NCBI GenBank assembly: GCA_963794745.1
Contig: CAWCEZ010000012.1
Span: 234,047-298,046, forward strand
DNA length: 64,000 nucleotides
Direction: 5' to 3'
Origin: Fen-671 sp963794745
GTDB taxonomy: Bacteria > Actinomycetota > Acidimicrobiia > Acidimicrobiales > Palsa-688
The notes under the pieces were generated by a model. That model was given only the letters and a program-made list of their open reading frames with translations. It made no database searches and was not told the DNA's origin. Within the stretch, counting starts at the first letter, position 1. The number at the start of each line of letters is the position of its first letter. This document shows, piece after piece, positions 9,212 to 18,139 of the stretch. The position numbers were made by a program, and so were the translations under genes.

Positions 9212-12200
9212 GTGGCGGGCGAAGCTGTGAGTGGCTCCGAAGGGTCGAGCGAGGTCTTGCGAGTGACCCTCCTCGGCCCGTTCACCATAAAGCTGGATGA
9301 GCGCATCGCAGGCCCCTGGTACCGCCCTCCGGCCAAACGCCTCTGCGAACTGGTAATGGTGAGCCCCGGTCTCCGGGTGGGCCGGGAGGTGGCCCGGGAA
9401 CTGCTCTTTGGCGACCTGGCGCCGGCCGCTTCGGCCAACGCCTTGTCCAGGGCGCTGTCCTTGGCCCGGGACGCCCTTTCCACGCTGGGCCACGAGGTGG
9501 CCGGCGGCTGCGAGCCGACCGGGCCCACATCTGGTTCTCGGCCGAGGCTCCCCTCGAGGTTGACCTGGCGGCCCACGAAGAGGCGCTCCGGTCCGCCTTG
9601 GCGACGGAGCCGGGAGACCCTCGCGACGTCGCGCTCTCCACGGCGCTGGCCGAAGATGGCGTCCTGCTCGAAGACGAGCCTTATGCCGACTGGGCGCTGC
9701 GGCCCCGAGAAGCCCTCGAACTGGTCCGCCAAAGAGCCCGCTTAGAGCTGGCCAGAGACCGAGCGCGGGGCCGGGGGCGCTCGGCGCCCGAGGCTGTTAT
9801 CGAAGCTTGGGAGGACTGCCTGGCGCACGACCCAGCATGCGAAGAAGCCGCTTCTTCTTTGATGCGGGTCTACGCCGCGCAAGGCCGCCGCCAGCTGGTG
9901 GCGAGCACATACGAGCGTTGTCGCTCGGCTCTCGTGGCCTTGGGGTTACGGGTATCGCCCGCATTGGGACAGGCCCAACTAGCGACCGTCGAGCTAGCTC
10001 CCCCCTCCGGCGGGGTCAACTACGGCCTCCCGGTCCCCCGGCGCCCGCTCAAGGAAGAACGGAGGTTGGTGAGCGTGCTGTTCGCCGAGCTCTCCGGTCC
10101 GGTGGGCATAGGCCGCAGGTTGGACCCAGAGGAGATGCGCCAGGTAGTAGGCGACGCCTTGGCGGGCCTGATCGCCGAGGTGGAGGGGCTCGGCGGGATG
10201 GTCACCTCGGTGTCTGGTGCCGGCCTGGCGGCCCTCTTTGGCGCCCCAGAGGCCCACGAGGATGACCCCGAGCGTGCCGTCAGGGCCGGGTCCCACATCC
10301 TGCGGGTGGGGGCCACCGGGAGCCATGGACCTGGGGCGGGCAGCCTCTCGGTCCGTGTCGGTATCGAAAGCGGGCCGGCAGTGGTCGGGCCCATCCAGGC
10401 GGGGCTGGTTATGGGGCGGTTGGGGAAGTTGTGGGCGCGGCCGCCTCTCTACAGTCGGCGGCCAAAGCGGGCTCTGTGCTGGTGGGCCCAGTGACCCGCG
10501 GCGCCACGGAGGAGACCTTCGTGTGGGGGCCAACTGAGGACGTGGTGCCCACCCCTGGAGGCAAGCCGCTCGTCGCCTCTTACCTGGAGCGGCCAGAGCC
10601 GCGCCCCTCCGGTTACCGCGGCCAACGGCGGGTGGCGGGTCGTGCCCCCCTGGTCGGCCGCCAAAAGGAGCTGTCCCGGCTTGACGGAGCCCTGCGCGAA
10701 GCTCTGTCGGGGACCGGCTCGGCCGTGTTCTTGATTGGCGAGCCTGGGATCGGTAAGACCCGACTGGTCCAGGAGTGCCGTAAGCGTTTCATGGCCTGGG
10801 TAGGCGCGGGAACAGGCCGGATGCCGCTCTGGCTGGAGGGCCGCTGTGCGTCGTTCGCGTCCACGACGCCTTACGGGCTTTACCGTCAATTGCTCTGCGC
10901 CTGGGTCGGCGTCATTCCCGAAGAACCTGAGCAGGTTGTGCAGCGGGCGCTCGAACGCGCCATGAAGGCGGTGTTCGGTACTGAGGTATATGAGGTCGGC
11001 TTCCTCGCCCACATGCTTGGGCTGCAGCCACGCGAGCATGCCGACCGCCTCAGCGGGCTCAGCCCGGAGGGCCTGCAACGGGCGACGTTCGCCTCCGTCA
11101 AATCGGTCGTCGAGCGACTTGCCAGGAGGGGGCCAACGGTTCTCGTCCTGGAAGATCTTCATTGGGCCGACCCGATCTCGCTTCGGTTGACAGCGGAACT
11201 GGCCACGCTGACCCAGAGCCTGCCTCTGCTACTGGTAGCAACACGCCGACAGGAGCCCGATCCGGGAGTTTCGGCGCTGGAAACCACGCTGGAGACCGGG
11301 TCGGGGTGCAGGTTCCGAAGGTTGGAGCTTTCAGCTCTGAGCGATGAAGCCGAGCGCGAACTTGCAAGATCGATGGTCGGGGGAGAAGCGCCGCGCGACG
11401 TCATTGCCGCACTTAGGCGGAATGTTGAAGGGAACCCGTTCTTCCTGGAACAGCGCTTCAATTCTCTAGTGGAAACGGGTGCCCTCGTCAAAGACCCGAC
11501 CTCATGGTCCCTGAGTGGGACCGACATCAATGACGTACCACAGGTTTTGGAGCGCCTCATACGTTCGAGGGTCGACCAGTTACCGCCCACGACGCGCGAG
11601 GTCGTGATCGCCGCCTCGGTGCTAGGGCCAGAATTCCCACTCTCGGCGCTGAAGGCTGTGACCGAGATGCCAGATGAGTTGACCGCGGCAGTGAACGAGC
11701 TGTGCCACGCCGGGCTGCTGCTGGAACCTCGCTCTTGGCCAGAGCCGGTTTATCGTTTTAGGCACGCGCTTATCCAGGAAGCCACTTATGGCAGTCTCCT
11801 CCGCAGCCAACGGGCCGAGCTCCACGCGTGGGCGGCCTGGGGACTTGAAGCGCTTTCCAGCGAAAGGCTCGAAGAGGTCGCTGCGGTCTTGGGGCATCAC
11901 TACGCCATGGCCGGGGAGAACGAGCGAGCCGTGCACCACTTCCAGGTGGCTGCCACGCACGCGGCTGCACATTACGCCATTGACGAGGCCGTCGCTTCTT
12001 ACCGAAAAGCCATCCAGATAAACGACTCGAAAACGAGTTGTCAAGGTTCCGCCGAGCTAGCGGTCGAGCTCCGGGCAAAACTCGCCGAGGTACTCTGGCG
12101 GAACAAACGCCTGACCGAGGCAAGGGAAACGCTCCAGGAGGCCCTGGTGTTAGTCGGACCGGGGCGCCCGTTGCGAGCGGCCAGCCTGCAAGCCCGCTTG

Positions 12201-13194
12201 GGACGCGTGGAGCTGGGATCCAGTTTCCAGGGGCAAAGCGACCAGGGCCATCAGGCTGCCATTGCGGCGTTCGATGCCGCTGAAGAACTTCTTGGCAATT
12301 ACCGCGAGGAACGAAGCGACGAGTGGGTCGACATATGGCTGGAGGTCCTGATAGATGGGCGCGCCGACCTGCACAACCATTACCGCGAGCCAGAACGCGG
12401 AAGAGAGGTCCTTGCCCGCGAGGCCAGTCGCCGAAACGAGGGGCTCGTCCAGTCGCAAGGCCGGCTTGTTCGTCCAACTTATTTCTCGCCGGATCGTCGA
12501 CCGCGGTGGCCAATCCGATGAAGAGACGGTGGAACTCGCGCGCAGTGCCGTACAGGCTGCAGAGCAAGGGGCAGACCAGCACGTGCTCGGAATTTGCCTT
12601 ACCGCGCTTGGAAGGGCGTTGCTCTATAACGGCGAGCTCGTCGATGCCGAGGAGAAGTTGAAGGCGGGTTTGGCGGCCCTCGAGCGTGTGGACGATCCTC
12701 AGGCCCGAGCCTGGTGCCTCTGCGCCCTCCGCATTCTCTATGTCCGCCGCCGAGACCCGGATGCGGTCAGGTCGCTGTCGCGTCAAGCTCGCGATGCAGC
12801 CATGGGCGCTGAAATGCCACTGTGGTCGGCCGCCGCAACAGCCACCGAGGCTTGGATTGCGTGGAAGGACGGCCGGTCCCAAGAGGTGGTCGACCTCGCA
12901 CGCGAAGCGCGGGAATTGTCCCTTATGCTTAGCCATCTTGCTCCCGCCCTCATTCCTCCGTTCGAGGGCTTGTGGCTTTGGCCTCTGATATCCGTACATC
13001 TCGCTGCGGGGCATATCGCGGCGGCCGTCGAGACGGCGTGCTGGGTCCTCGAGTCCCCACTGCTCCGCCCACCCGATGAGGTCATGTCGCTCGTGCGGAG
13101 CGCGAAAGAAGCCTGGGACCACGAAGAGGTAGAACGAGCAACGAGAATGCTCAGCCAAGCCGTGAAGCTTGCGACCAACCTCGGCTACTGCTGA
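9212..13194 (+). CDS. SARP-type regulator fused to degenerate cyclase, AAA and TPR domains (frameshifted)
   Basis: Four overlapping frames join into about 1320 residues. The order is a SARP winged-helix DNA-binding domain (LRVTLLGPFTIKLDERIAG), a BTAD domain (AWEDCLAHDPACEEAASSLM), a class III cyclase-like domain (RRLVSVLFAELSG, then LFGAPEAHEDDPERAVRAG), an AAA ATPase with Walker A GEPGIGKTRL and Walker B VLVLEDLHWAD, and a TPR-rich C-terminus. In the cyclase-like part the two metal-binding Asp are replaced (FADL is FAEL; the GDA/GDG motif is SGAG), so catalysis is unlikely. Breaks lie near 9510, 10420 and 12470. Such proteins are ATP-dependent activators of secondary or developmental genes. 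The likely target is the divergent secreted protein. Confidence 0.75.
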
Positions 13195-13540
13195 GAAAGG
13201 TTGCAATCGATCCTCGCCTGCCGGCCTCTGTGTGTGGTGTGGCTGCAGCCGTCGCTGAACAGCGGAGGAGTGGGATGATGATCGACCACTTGCGAACCCC
13301 TGGCGACCCGTCGGCGAGTTTGTAGAGCGGCTCTCGAATCCAGCACGCCGGGAGGTCACCCTTGGGCCACCAGAACCAACGAAGGGCAGGTCGTCCGCAT
13401 GTCGTGGACAAGGTACTCAAGGAACACTCAAAAAGTTTGGCTTGCGCCAAACTCGTCATGGTGGACGCTTCACCGGGCAACCCACAGCGACCACGTCTGG
13501 TTCACTTCACCGGGCAACACAAGCTCGAGACAGATCTCCC
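13195..13540. other. Gene-free flank of the insertion element
   Basis: About 345 bases between the regulator and the IS256-type element, with no convincing coding frame. It holds a hairpin terminator for minus-strand transcripts and two copies of CTTCACCGGGCAAC about 37 bases apart (near 13470 and 13505). It may be the remains of the locus hit by the insertion. Confidence 0.4.
13428..13453 (-). terminator. Rho-independent terminator, minus strand
   Basis: The arms AGTTTGGC (13434-13441) and GCCAAACT (13446-13453) form a perfect 8-pair stem with a 4-base loop. Read on the minus strand the stem is followed by a run of T. It would stop transcripts leaving the transposase side of the element or a lost minus-strand gene. 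Confidence 0.6.
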
Positions 13541-13548
13541 TAACGGCA
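13541..13548. repeat. Left target-site duplication of the IS256-type element
   Basis: TAACGGCA here is repeated exactly at 17112-17119. Eight bases is the usual duplication length for the IS256 family, and both copies abut the deduced inverted-repeat ends. Confidence 0.8.
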
Positions 13549-13595
13549 GAGGATGTCCCGGCTCCCGTAGAATTTCGGTGACGGGCCCGTGGCTT

Positions 13596-14845
13596 TCAGG
13601 CCACTTCTTGATCGTACTCGGGTGGTGTGACGGTTATCTTGGCGACCTCGGCGTCGAGGGCACGGCGCAGGGCGGGCAGGTGCAAGAAACCGTTGACTTT
13701 CCTGAACTGTTTGGTGGCTTCGGCCATCCCGGCGGCGCACCAGCGCAGGGCCATCTGGCCGTCACGCCAGCGTTTTACGTTGGTGGAGTGGTCCCGGCAG
13801 ATCTCGATCATGGACTCGATGGGGTTGGTCGTACGCAGCGTGCGGGCCAGGGTGGGGGCGACGCCCAGGCGCATGACGGTGAGGGTCTCGGCCAACCCCT
13901 CGCGTAGCGAACCGGCCGCCCCGGGGTGGGACTTGTCCAGCTCCCGGGCCAGGTCCTCCAGCACCGCCTGGGCGGCCGAGGGCACTGTCCATCCGGTAGG
14001 CGGCGCGCATCTTCTTGGCCACCGTCTCGCCCAGCGCTTCGGGCAATTTCGCCACCACGTTGCGGATTTTGTGCAGTTGGCAACGGGCGATGACGGGGTG
14101 GTCGAACACCGCCCGCACGGCCGCCGACAGCGCCTTGGCGCCGTCGATGACGACCAGAGCGGCCTGGTCACGTCGAGGCCCCGGTCGCGCAAGCCGACGA
14201 GCAGGTCGGTGACCAGCGTGGCGTTCTCGGTCGAGCCCTCCACTACGGCCAGAGGGTGCTTGGTGCCGTCGATGCCGATGCCCAGGGCCACGACGACCAG
14301 ATGGTCGGCGAAGTGCACCCCGTCGACCATGAGCGCCACGAGGTCGAGGCCGGAGAGGTTCTGTCGCCAGCAGCTCGGCCAGGGCCGTCTCGGTGGCGTC
14401 GACGAAACGCCGGGACACCGCCGACTTCGACGTCGAGCGGCGCCGTGGCCTCGACCTGCGTGCCGACGGGCTCGAGCCCTGCCCGGTAACGCCGGGTGGA
14501 CAGCTTGGCCAGCATCTTGGTCATGGCCATCTCGCCCAGCAGCTCGGTCGAGCTGAACAAGTCATAAGCCGGGACGGGCAGTTCGCCCGAGCCGTCGGTG
14601 GCCCTCACCCGGGGCCGGCGTACCCCGACGTGCCGGCCGCCGAGGGTCACCGACCCGTCCTCGGCGCCGTGGCGCACGGCGCTGCGCCCGGCGTCATGCT
14701 TGCCCTTGGGGCCGCACAGGGCGGTCACCGACTCCTCCATCAAGGCGCCCATAACGGCCAGGCCGGCACCGACGGCCATGGCCAACAGGCCCTCTCTCAT
14801 CGTTGCGGCGATGTCGGCCATCGCCACGCTCACGCTCCTCGGCAC
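13596..14845 (-). pseudogene. IS256-family (mutator-type) transposase, multiple frameshifts
   Basis: At least four frame changes are needed to read one transposase of about 415 residues. Recognisable blocks in order are ALMEESVTALCGPKGKH, VTLGGRHVGVRRPRVRATDG, MVDGVHFADHLVVVALGIGI (first catalytic Asp), VIDGAKALSAAVRAVF (second Asp), CQLHKIRNVVAKLPEAL and TNPIESMIEICRDHSTNVKR (catalytic Glu), ending EYDQEVA. All DDE residues are therefore encoded, although in different frames. Because the same indel pattern affects essential genes in the window, some breaks may be sequence errors. As written the gene cannot make a functional protein. Confidence 0.85.
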
Positions 14846-15570
14846 CGGGATCGGCGCGTGCGAGCTCTTCGGTCTGATAGTTCTTCATGTTGGTGGTCCC
14901 CTTGCTCTCGGGTTGTCTTGGCGGACACCCGAGACCTACCAGACGGCAGGTCTCGAGCGGGGGACCGCCACCTCAAAATCCACGACGAGCGGGAGTGCGC
15001 ACAGTGATCGGGAGGGGTGACGTTGATGAAGACGTGACCTGACTTGATCTGAAGCTCGTCGTCGCCAGCCGGTGCAAGTCCGGTCCGGGTAGCTGCCAGG
15101 AGGCCCGGTAGCAGGCTGGCGGCTCGGTCTGGAGACGGGCCGGGTCGAAGCCCAGCGTCGAAAGCCCTACAAGGGGGAGCGACCGAGCGGTCCGTAGCAT
15201 GACGCGAAGCCTGCCGCGCCGTGAATGTGCCCGCGTAAGCGGGATAAGGGAGAGCCGAGCCCCGTCCTTCAGGGCGAAGGCCATGGAAGCGGTGAAGACC
15301 CTGGATCACAGCCGCGAAGAACTCCCCGGCGTAGAGGGCTCGGAACGTTCGGAAGGTGATGACGGGAACTGTGGAGGCCCTCGCTGGCCCGGTGACTGCG
15401 GAAGTCCACCGGAGCGTGGCGCCCTATAACGGCGGAAAGCAGGGAAGTGGGCGACCAGCCAGCAGGGAGTCGGAGGCGGCCATAGTACCGATCGAGCCGG
15501 ACGGACAACACAACCGCCGGTGAGGGAAGGGCCGCTGCTTCGTCCATGCGTGTGTGAGAAGGAAAGGCCG

Positions 15571-16951
15571 GTGAGTGCCCATGTGGCTAGTCCCACCCCT
15601 GGTGTCGAGGATGTACTCGACGCGGTCCGTGCCTTGCAGCGCAAGCTTTACCGGGCGGCCAAGGCCGATCCCGGACGACGGTTCCATGCGCTCTATGACA
15701 AGGTCCACCGCAGGGACGTGTTGGGGAGGGCGTGGGTGCAGGTGTGGCGCAATGGCGGCGCACCAGGCATCGACCAGACCACCATCGCCGATGTCGAGGA
15801 GTACGGGGTTTCCCGGCTGCTCGACGAGCTGGAAGCGGAACTACGGGAGCAGAAGGTTCAAGCCGCTCCCGGCCCGACGGGTCTACATACCCAAACCGGG
15901 CGGAACGAGCTGAGACCGCTCTCGATCCCCGCTGATCCGTGACCGGGTCGTGCAGACTGCCTTGAAGATCGTGCTCGAGCCGGTCTTCGAAGCAGACATG
16001 CTGCCGTGCAGTTTCGGGTTCCGGCCCAAGCGGTCGGCGCACGACGCCTTGCAGGTTGCCATCGATGAATCCTTCGATGGCAGACGCTGGGTGGTGGAAA
16101 CGGACATCGCCGACTGCTTCACGGCGATCCCGCACAATGGGTTGATGTCGGCAATCACTGAGCGCATCTGTGACCGCAAGGTCCTCGCACTGCTGGGCGC
16201 ATTTCTGCGTGCAGGGGTGATGGAGAACGGGTCGGTTCGGCGGGCCGGGAGTGGAACGCCACAGGGCGGGGTGATCTCACCTTTGCTCTGCAACGTGTAC
16301 CTCAACCGGCTCGACCGGGCGTGGCGTCCTGCATACGGGCGTCTTGTCCGCTATGCCGACGATCTGCTCGTGGTCTGTCGGAACCGAGGTCAAGCGGAGG
16401 CCGCTCTGGCCAAGCTGACCACGCTTCTCAGACGGACTCGGCCTGCAGCCGAAACCTGAGAAGACGACGGATCGTGCAGCTGGTCGAAGGTGGACCGGGA
16501 TTCGACTTCCTCGGTTTTCACCATCGGCTGGTGCGCTCAAGACCACGCCGAGGTGCCGACGGGTTTGTGTATCTGGCCCGCTGGCCCTCCAGAACGGGCG
16601 GTGCAGCACGCCCGAGATCGCATCCGTTTCCTTACGATGCGGCCTTGGCTGGTTGCGCCGGTCGAACAAGTGGTGGCGGAGCTCAACCGCTTCCTCCGCG
16701 GCTGGGCCGGGTACTTCCGTTTCGGGAACTCGGCTTGGGTGTTCGACGAGATCAGGAGTTACGCCGTGATGCGAGTCGCACTGTTCGTTGCAAAGCGACA
16801 CAAGCGGGGACGTTCATGGGGGTTCGCGCAGGTGTACCGGTCTTCAGGACAGCCTCGGCCTGGTCTCTCTGAATGGCATCGTCGTCGCTCCACAGGCCGA
16901 ACAGGCCATGGCGGGCTGAAACTGAACACCGGTGGTGAAGGACGTCGGTGA
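15571..16951 (+). CDS. Group II intron reverse transcriptase/maturase (frameshifted)
   Basis: Several frames join into about 450 residues. The GTG at 15571 follows an AGGAAAGG-type ribosome site. Blocks in order are RKLYRAAKADPGRRFHALYDK, GGAPGIDQTTI, FGFRPKRSAHDALQ, VVETDIADCF, SGTPQGGVISPLLCNVYLN and the catalytic YADD (LVRYADDLLVVC). FDFLGFHHRLV and the maturase X region (ELNRFLRGWAGYFRFGNS) follow. No HNH endonuclease domain is visible. About six indels interrupt it, and three fall within 80 bases near 15860-15930, each explained by a one-base change in a short run (for example CCC read as CCCC). The protein would promote splicing and retrohoming of the host intron. Confidence 0.8.
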
Positions 16952-16983
16952 GCCGGGTGCGGGAGAACCGCATGCACGGTTCG
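16950..16983 (+). ncRNA. Group II intron domain V
   Basis: The 34-base element starts GAGCCGGGTGC and ends GCACGGTTC, with a GAGAA-type turn between the arms. This is the catalytic hairpin typical of group II introns, located just after the maturase stop and just before domain VI. Confidence 0.8.
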
Positions 16984-17111
16984 ATGGGGGGGAGCTGGAG
17001 AAGGAGCCAGCTACGGCAGCCGAAAATGGCGGCCCTTGGGAAACCGAGGGACCTGAGCCCGACATCGCCTACGGTCAGGTCACCTCGCCAGCTCCCTACC
17101 CGACCAACCTC

Positions 17112-17119
17112 TAACGGCA
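17112..17119. repeat. Right target-site duplication of the IS256-type element
   Basis: TAACGGCA is identical to 13541-13548. It follows directly on the last 7 bases of the right inverted repeat, which lie outside the intron 3' end. Confidence 0.8.
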
Positions 17120-17381
17120 ACGCTTCCCGCCCTACCGTGGGCCCAAGGAACATCAAAGCGACTCATGGACAACCGACTACGCCGGACCGAATGCAGTACG
17201 ACGAGCCCACTGCAGACGAGGAACAACACGTCCCAGAGAAGGGCCCGATAGTCGGAGATCGGTTCGTCGTGGCACCCAGTGTCACGTCGTGTAACATGGG
17301 GGCGGTTGACTGATCATTACACACTCAGGCTGGCGCCTGGTACTAAGCAGCGGCTCGCTGATCGCGCCCGCCGCGCTCGGT

Positions 17382-17720
17382 GTGGCAGAGCGCACGCTCG
17401 CACAGCGTTACGTTGAGGAGGGCCTGCGGCACGACTTCCACCCGCTGGTCCAGTTCCTCGATGGCCCAAGTGGGCGGCGCGCCAGCCTGGTCGGTCGCGG
17501 CCTCGATGTCTGGGAGGTCATCGCCACCGTCAGAGACAACGCCGGGTCGGCCCGCGTGGCTGCGGAGTACCTCAAGGTACCGTCCGGCGTGGTAGAGGCT
17601 GCCGTCGCCTACTACGGCGACTACCGCGACGAGATCGATGAAGAGATCGAGCTAAACGAGCAGGAGTACGAAAGGGGCCGGGCCGCAGCAGCGGCTGGTG
17701 AGCGGGCCCTGAGGGCGTGA
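17382..17720 (+). CDS. DUF433-type antitoxin
   Basis: A 112-residue protein with the core RRASLVGRGLDVWEVIATVR followed by NAGSARVAAEYLKVPSGVVE, the DUF433 helix-turn-helix-like region, then an acidic tail (EIDEEIELNEQEYE). DUF433 proteins serve as antitoxins for PIN-like DUF5615 toxins. The GTG start is assumed; the frame is open upstream but has no ATG or GTG. Its stop overlaps the GTG of the toxin gene (GTGA), indicating translational coupling. The pair begins about 260 bases outside the right end of the IS/intron insertion. Confidence 0.75.
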   Translation: MAERTLAQRYVEEGLRHDFHPLVQFLDGPSGRRASLVGRGLDVWEVIATVRDNAGSARVAAEYLKVPSGVVEAAVAYYGDYRDEIDEEIELNEQEYERGRAAAAAGERALRA

Positions 17721-18085
17721 GGGCACTTCTGGACGAGCAGCTTTCACCCGAGGTCGCAGTCCTGTTGCGCAAGGCCGGCTATGACGTCGTAGCCGTGGCC
17801 GAGCGGAGCGAGCTCGTTGGGAGCACCGACCGGGCCATCCTCGAGATCGCGAGCTCGGAAGGGCGCGCTTTGATCACTAACAACGTCAAAGACTTCCGGC
17901 CGCTCGCAGCCGAAAGGCTGGCGACCGGAGATACGCACCCGGGCCTGGTCCTTCTTCCGTCGGCCCGCACGCGAAATCGCGCTGCGGTTGCGGCACTAGC
18001 CAACAGGCTCGAGCAGGTTCTACATGACCACCCAGAGGGACTACGGGAAAGCGAGTATTGGATCGGTCCGCTCTCAGGCACGTGA
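17717..18085 (+). CDS. DUF5615 PIN-like toxin
   Basis: A 122-residue protein, MRALLDEQLSPEVAVLLRKA, with the early Asp (LLDE), a second acidic site in GSTDRAILEIASSEGRALIT, and TNNVKDFRPL, the third acidic position of PIN-like nucleases. Family members are predicted RNases kept inactive by the upstream DUF433 partner. All expected acidic residues are present, so it looks functional. The coding frame is unbroken, unlike most of the neighbouring mobile DNA. Downstream it converges with acs, whose stop is about 55 bases away. Confidence 0.8.
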   Translation: MRALLDEQLSPEVAVLLRKAGYDVVAVAERSELVGSTDRAILEIASSEGRALITNNVKDFRPLAAERLATGDTHPGLVLLPSARTRNRAAVAALANRLEQVLHDHPEGLRESEYWIGPLSGT

Positions 18086-18139
18086 TGGTGACTGTAGGGG
18101 CTCGCCGGGAATGTCAGGCAATCACTGCCCCCGTCGTTG

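Larger units (their letters stand above)
14995..17104 (+). mobile_element. Group II intron (ribozyme plus maturase gene)
   Basis: The intron begins GTGCGC and ends CCGAC (a 3' AY end), about 2.1 kb. It carries a reverse transcriptase-maturase gene and, near the 3' end, a domain V-like hairpin (16950-16983) and a domain VI stem (GGGAGCTGG near 16989 pairing with CCAGCTCCC near 17089). A 9-base stretch in its first 70 bases, GCTCGTCGT at 15054-15062, is complementary to ACGACGAGC at 14982-14990 in the 5' exon, as expected for an exon-binding interaction. Boundaries are fixed independently by restoration of the IS inverted repeat. It lies opposite in direction to the transposase. Confidence 0.88.
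13549..17111 (-). mobile_element. IS256-family insertion sequence interrupted by a group II intron
   Basis: The left inverted repeat starts GAGGATGTCCCGGCTCC at 13549 and continues through the AATTTCGGTGACGG region. The matching right end, read inward, begins GAGGTTGTCCCG. Its last 7 bases (17105-17111) are separated from the rest (ending at 14994) by the intron. Removing 14995-17104 restores a continuous imperfect repeat of about 37 bases and an element of about 1.45 kb, normal for IS256 elements. Both ends are flanked by TAACGGCA. With its right end split and its transposase frame broken, the element is probably immobile unless the intron is lost. Confidence 0.85.
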
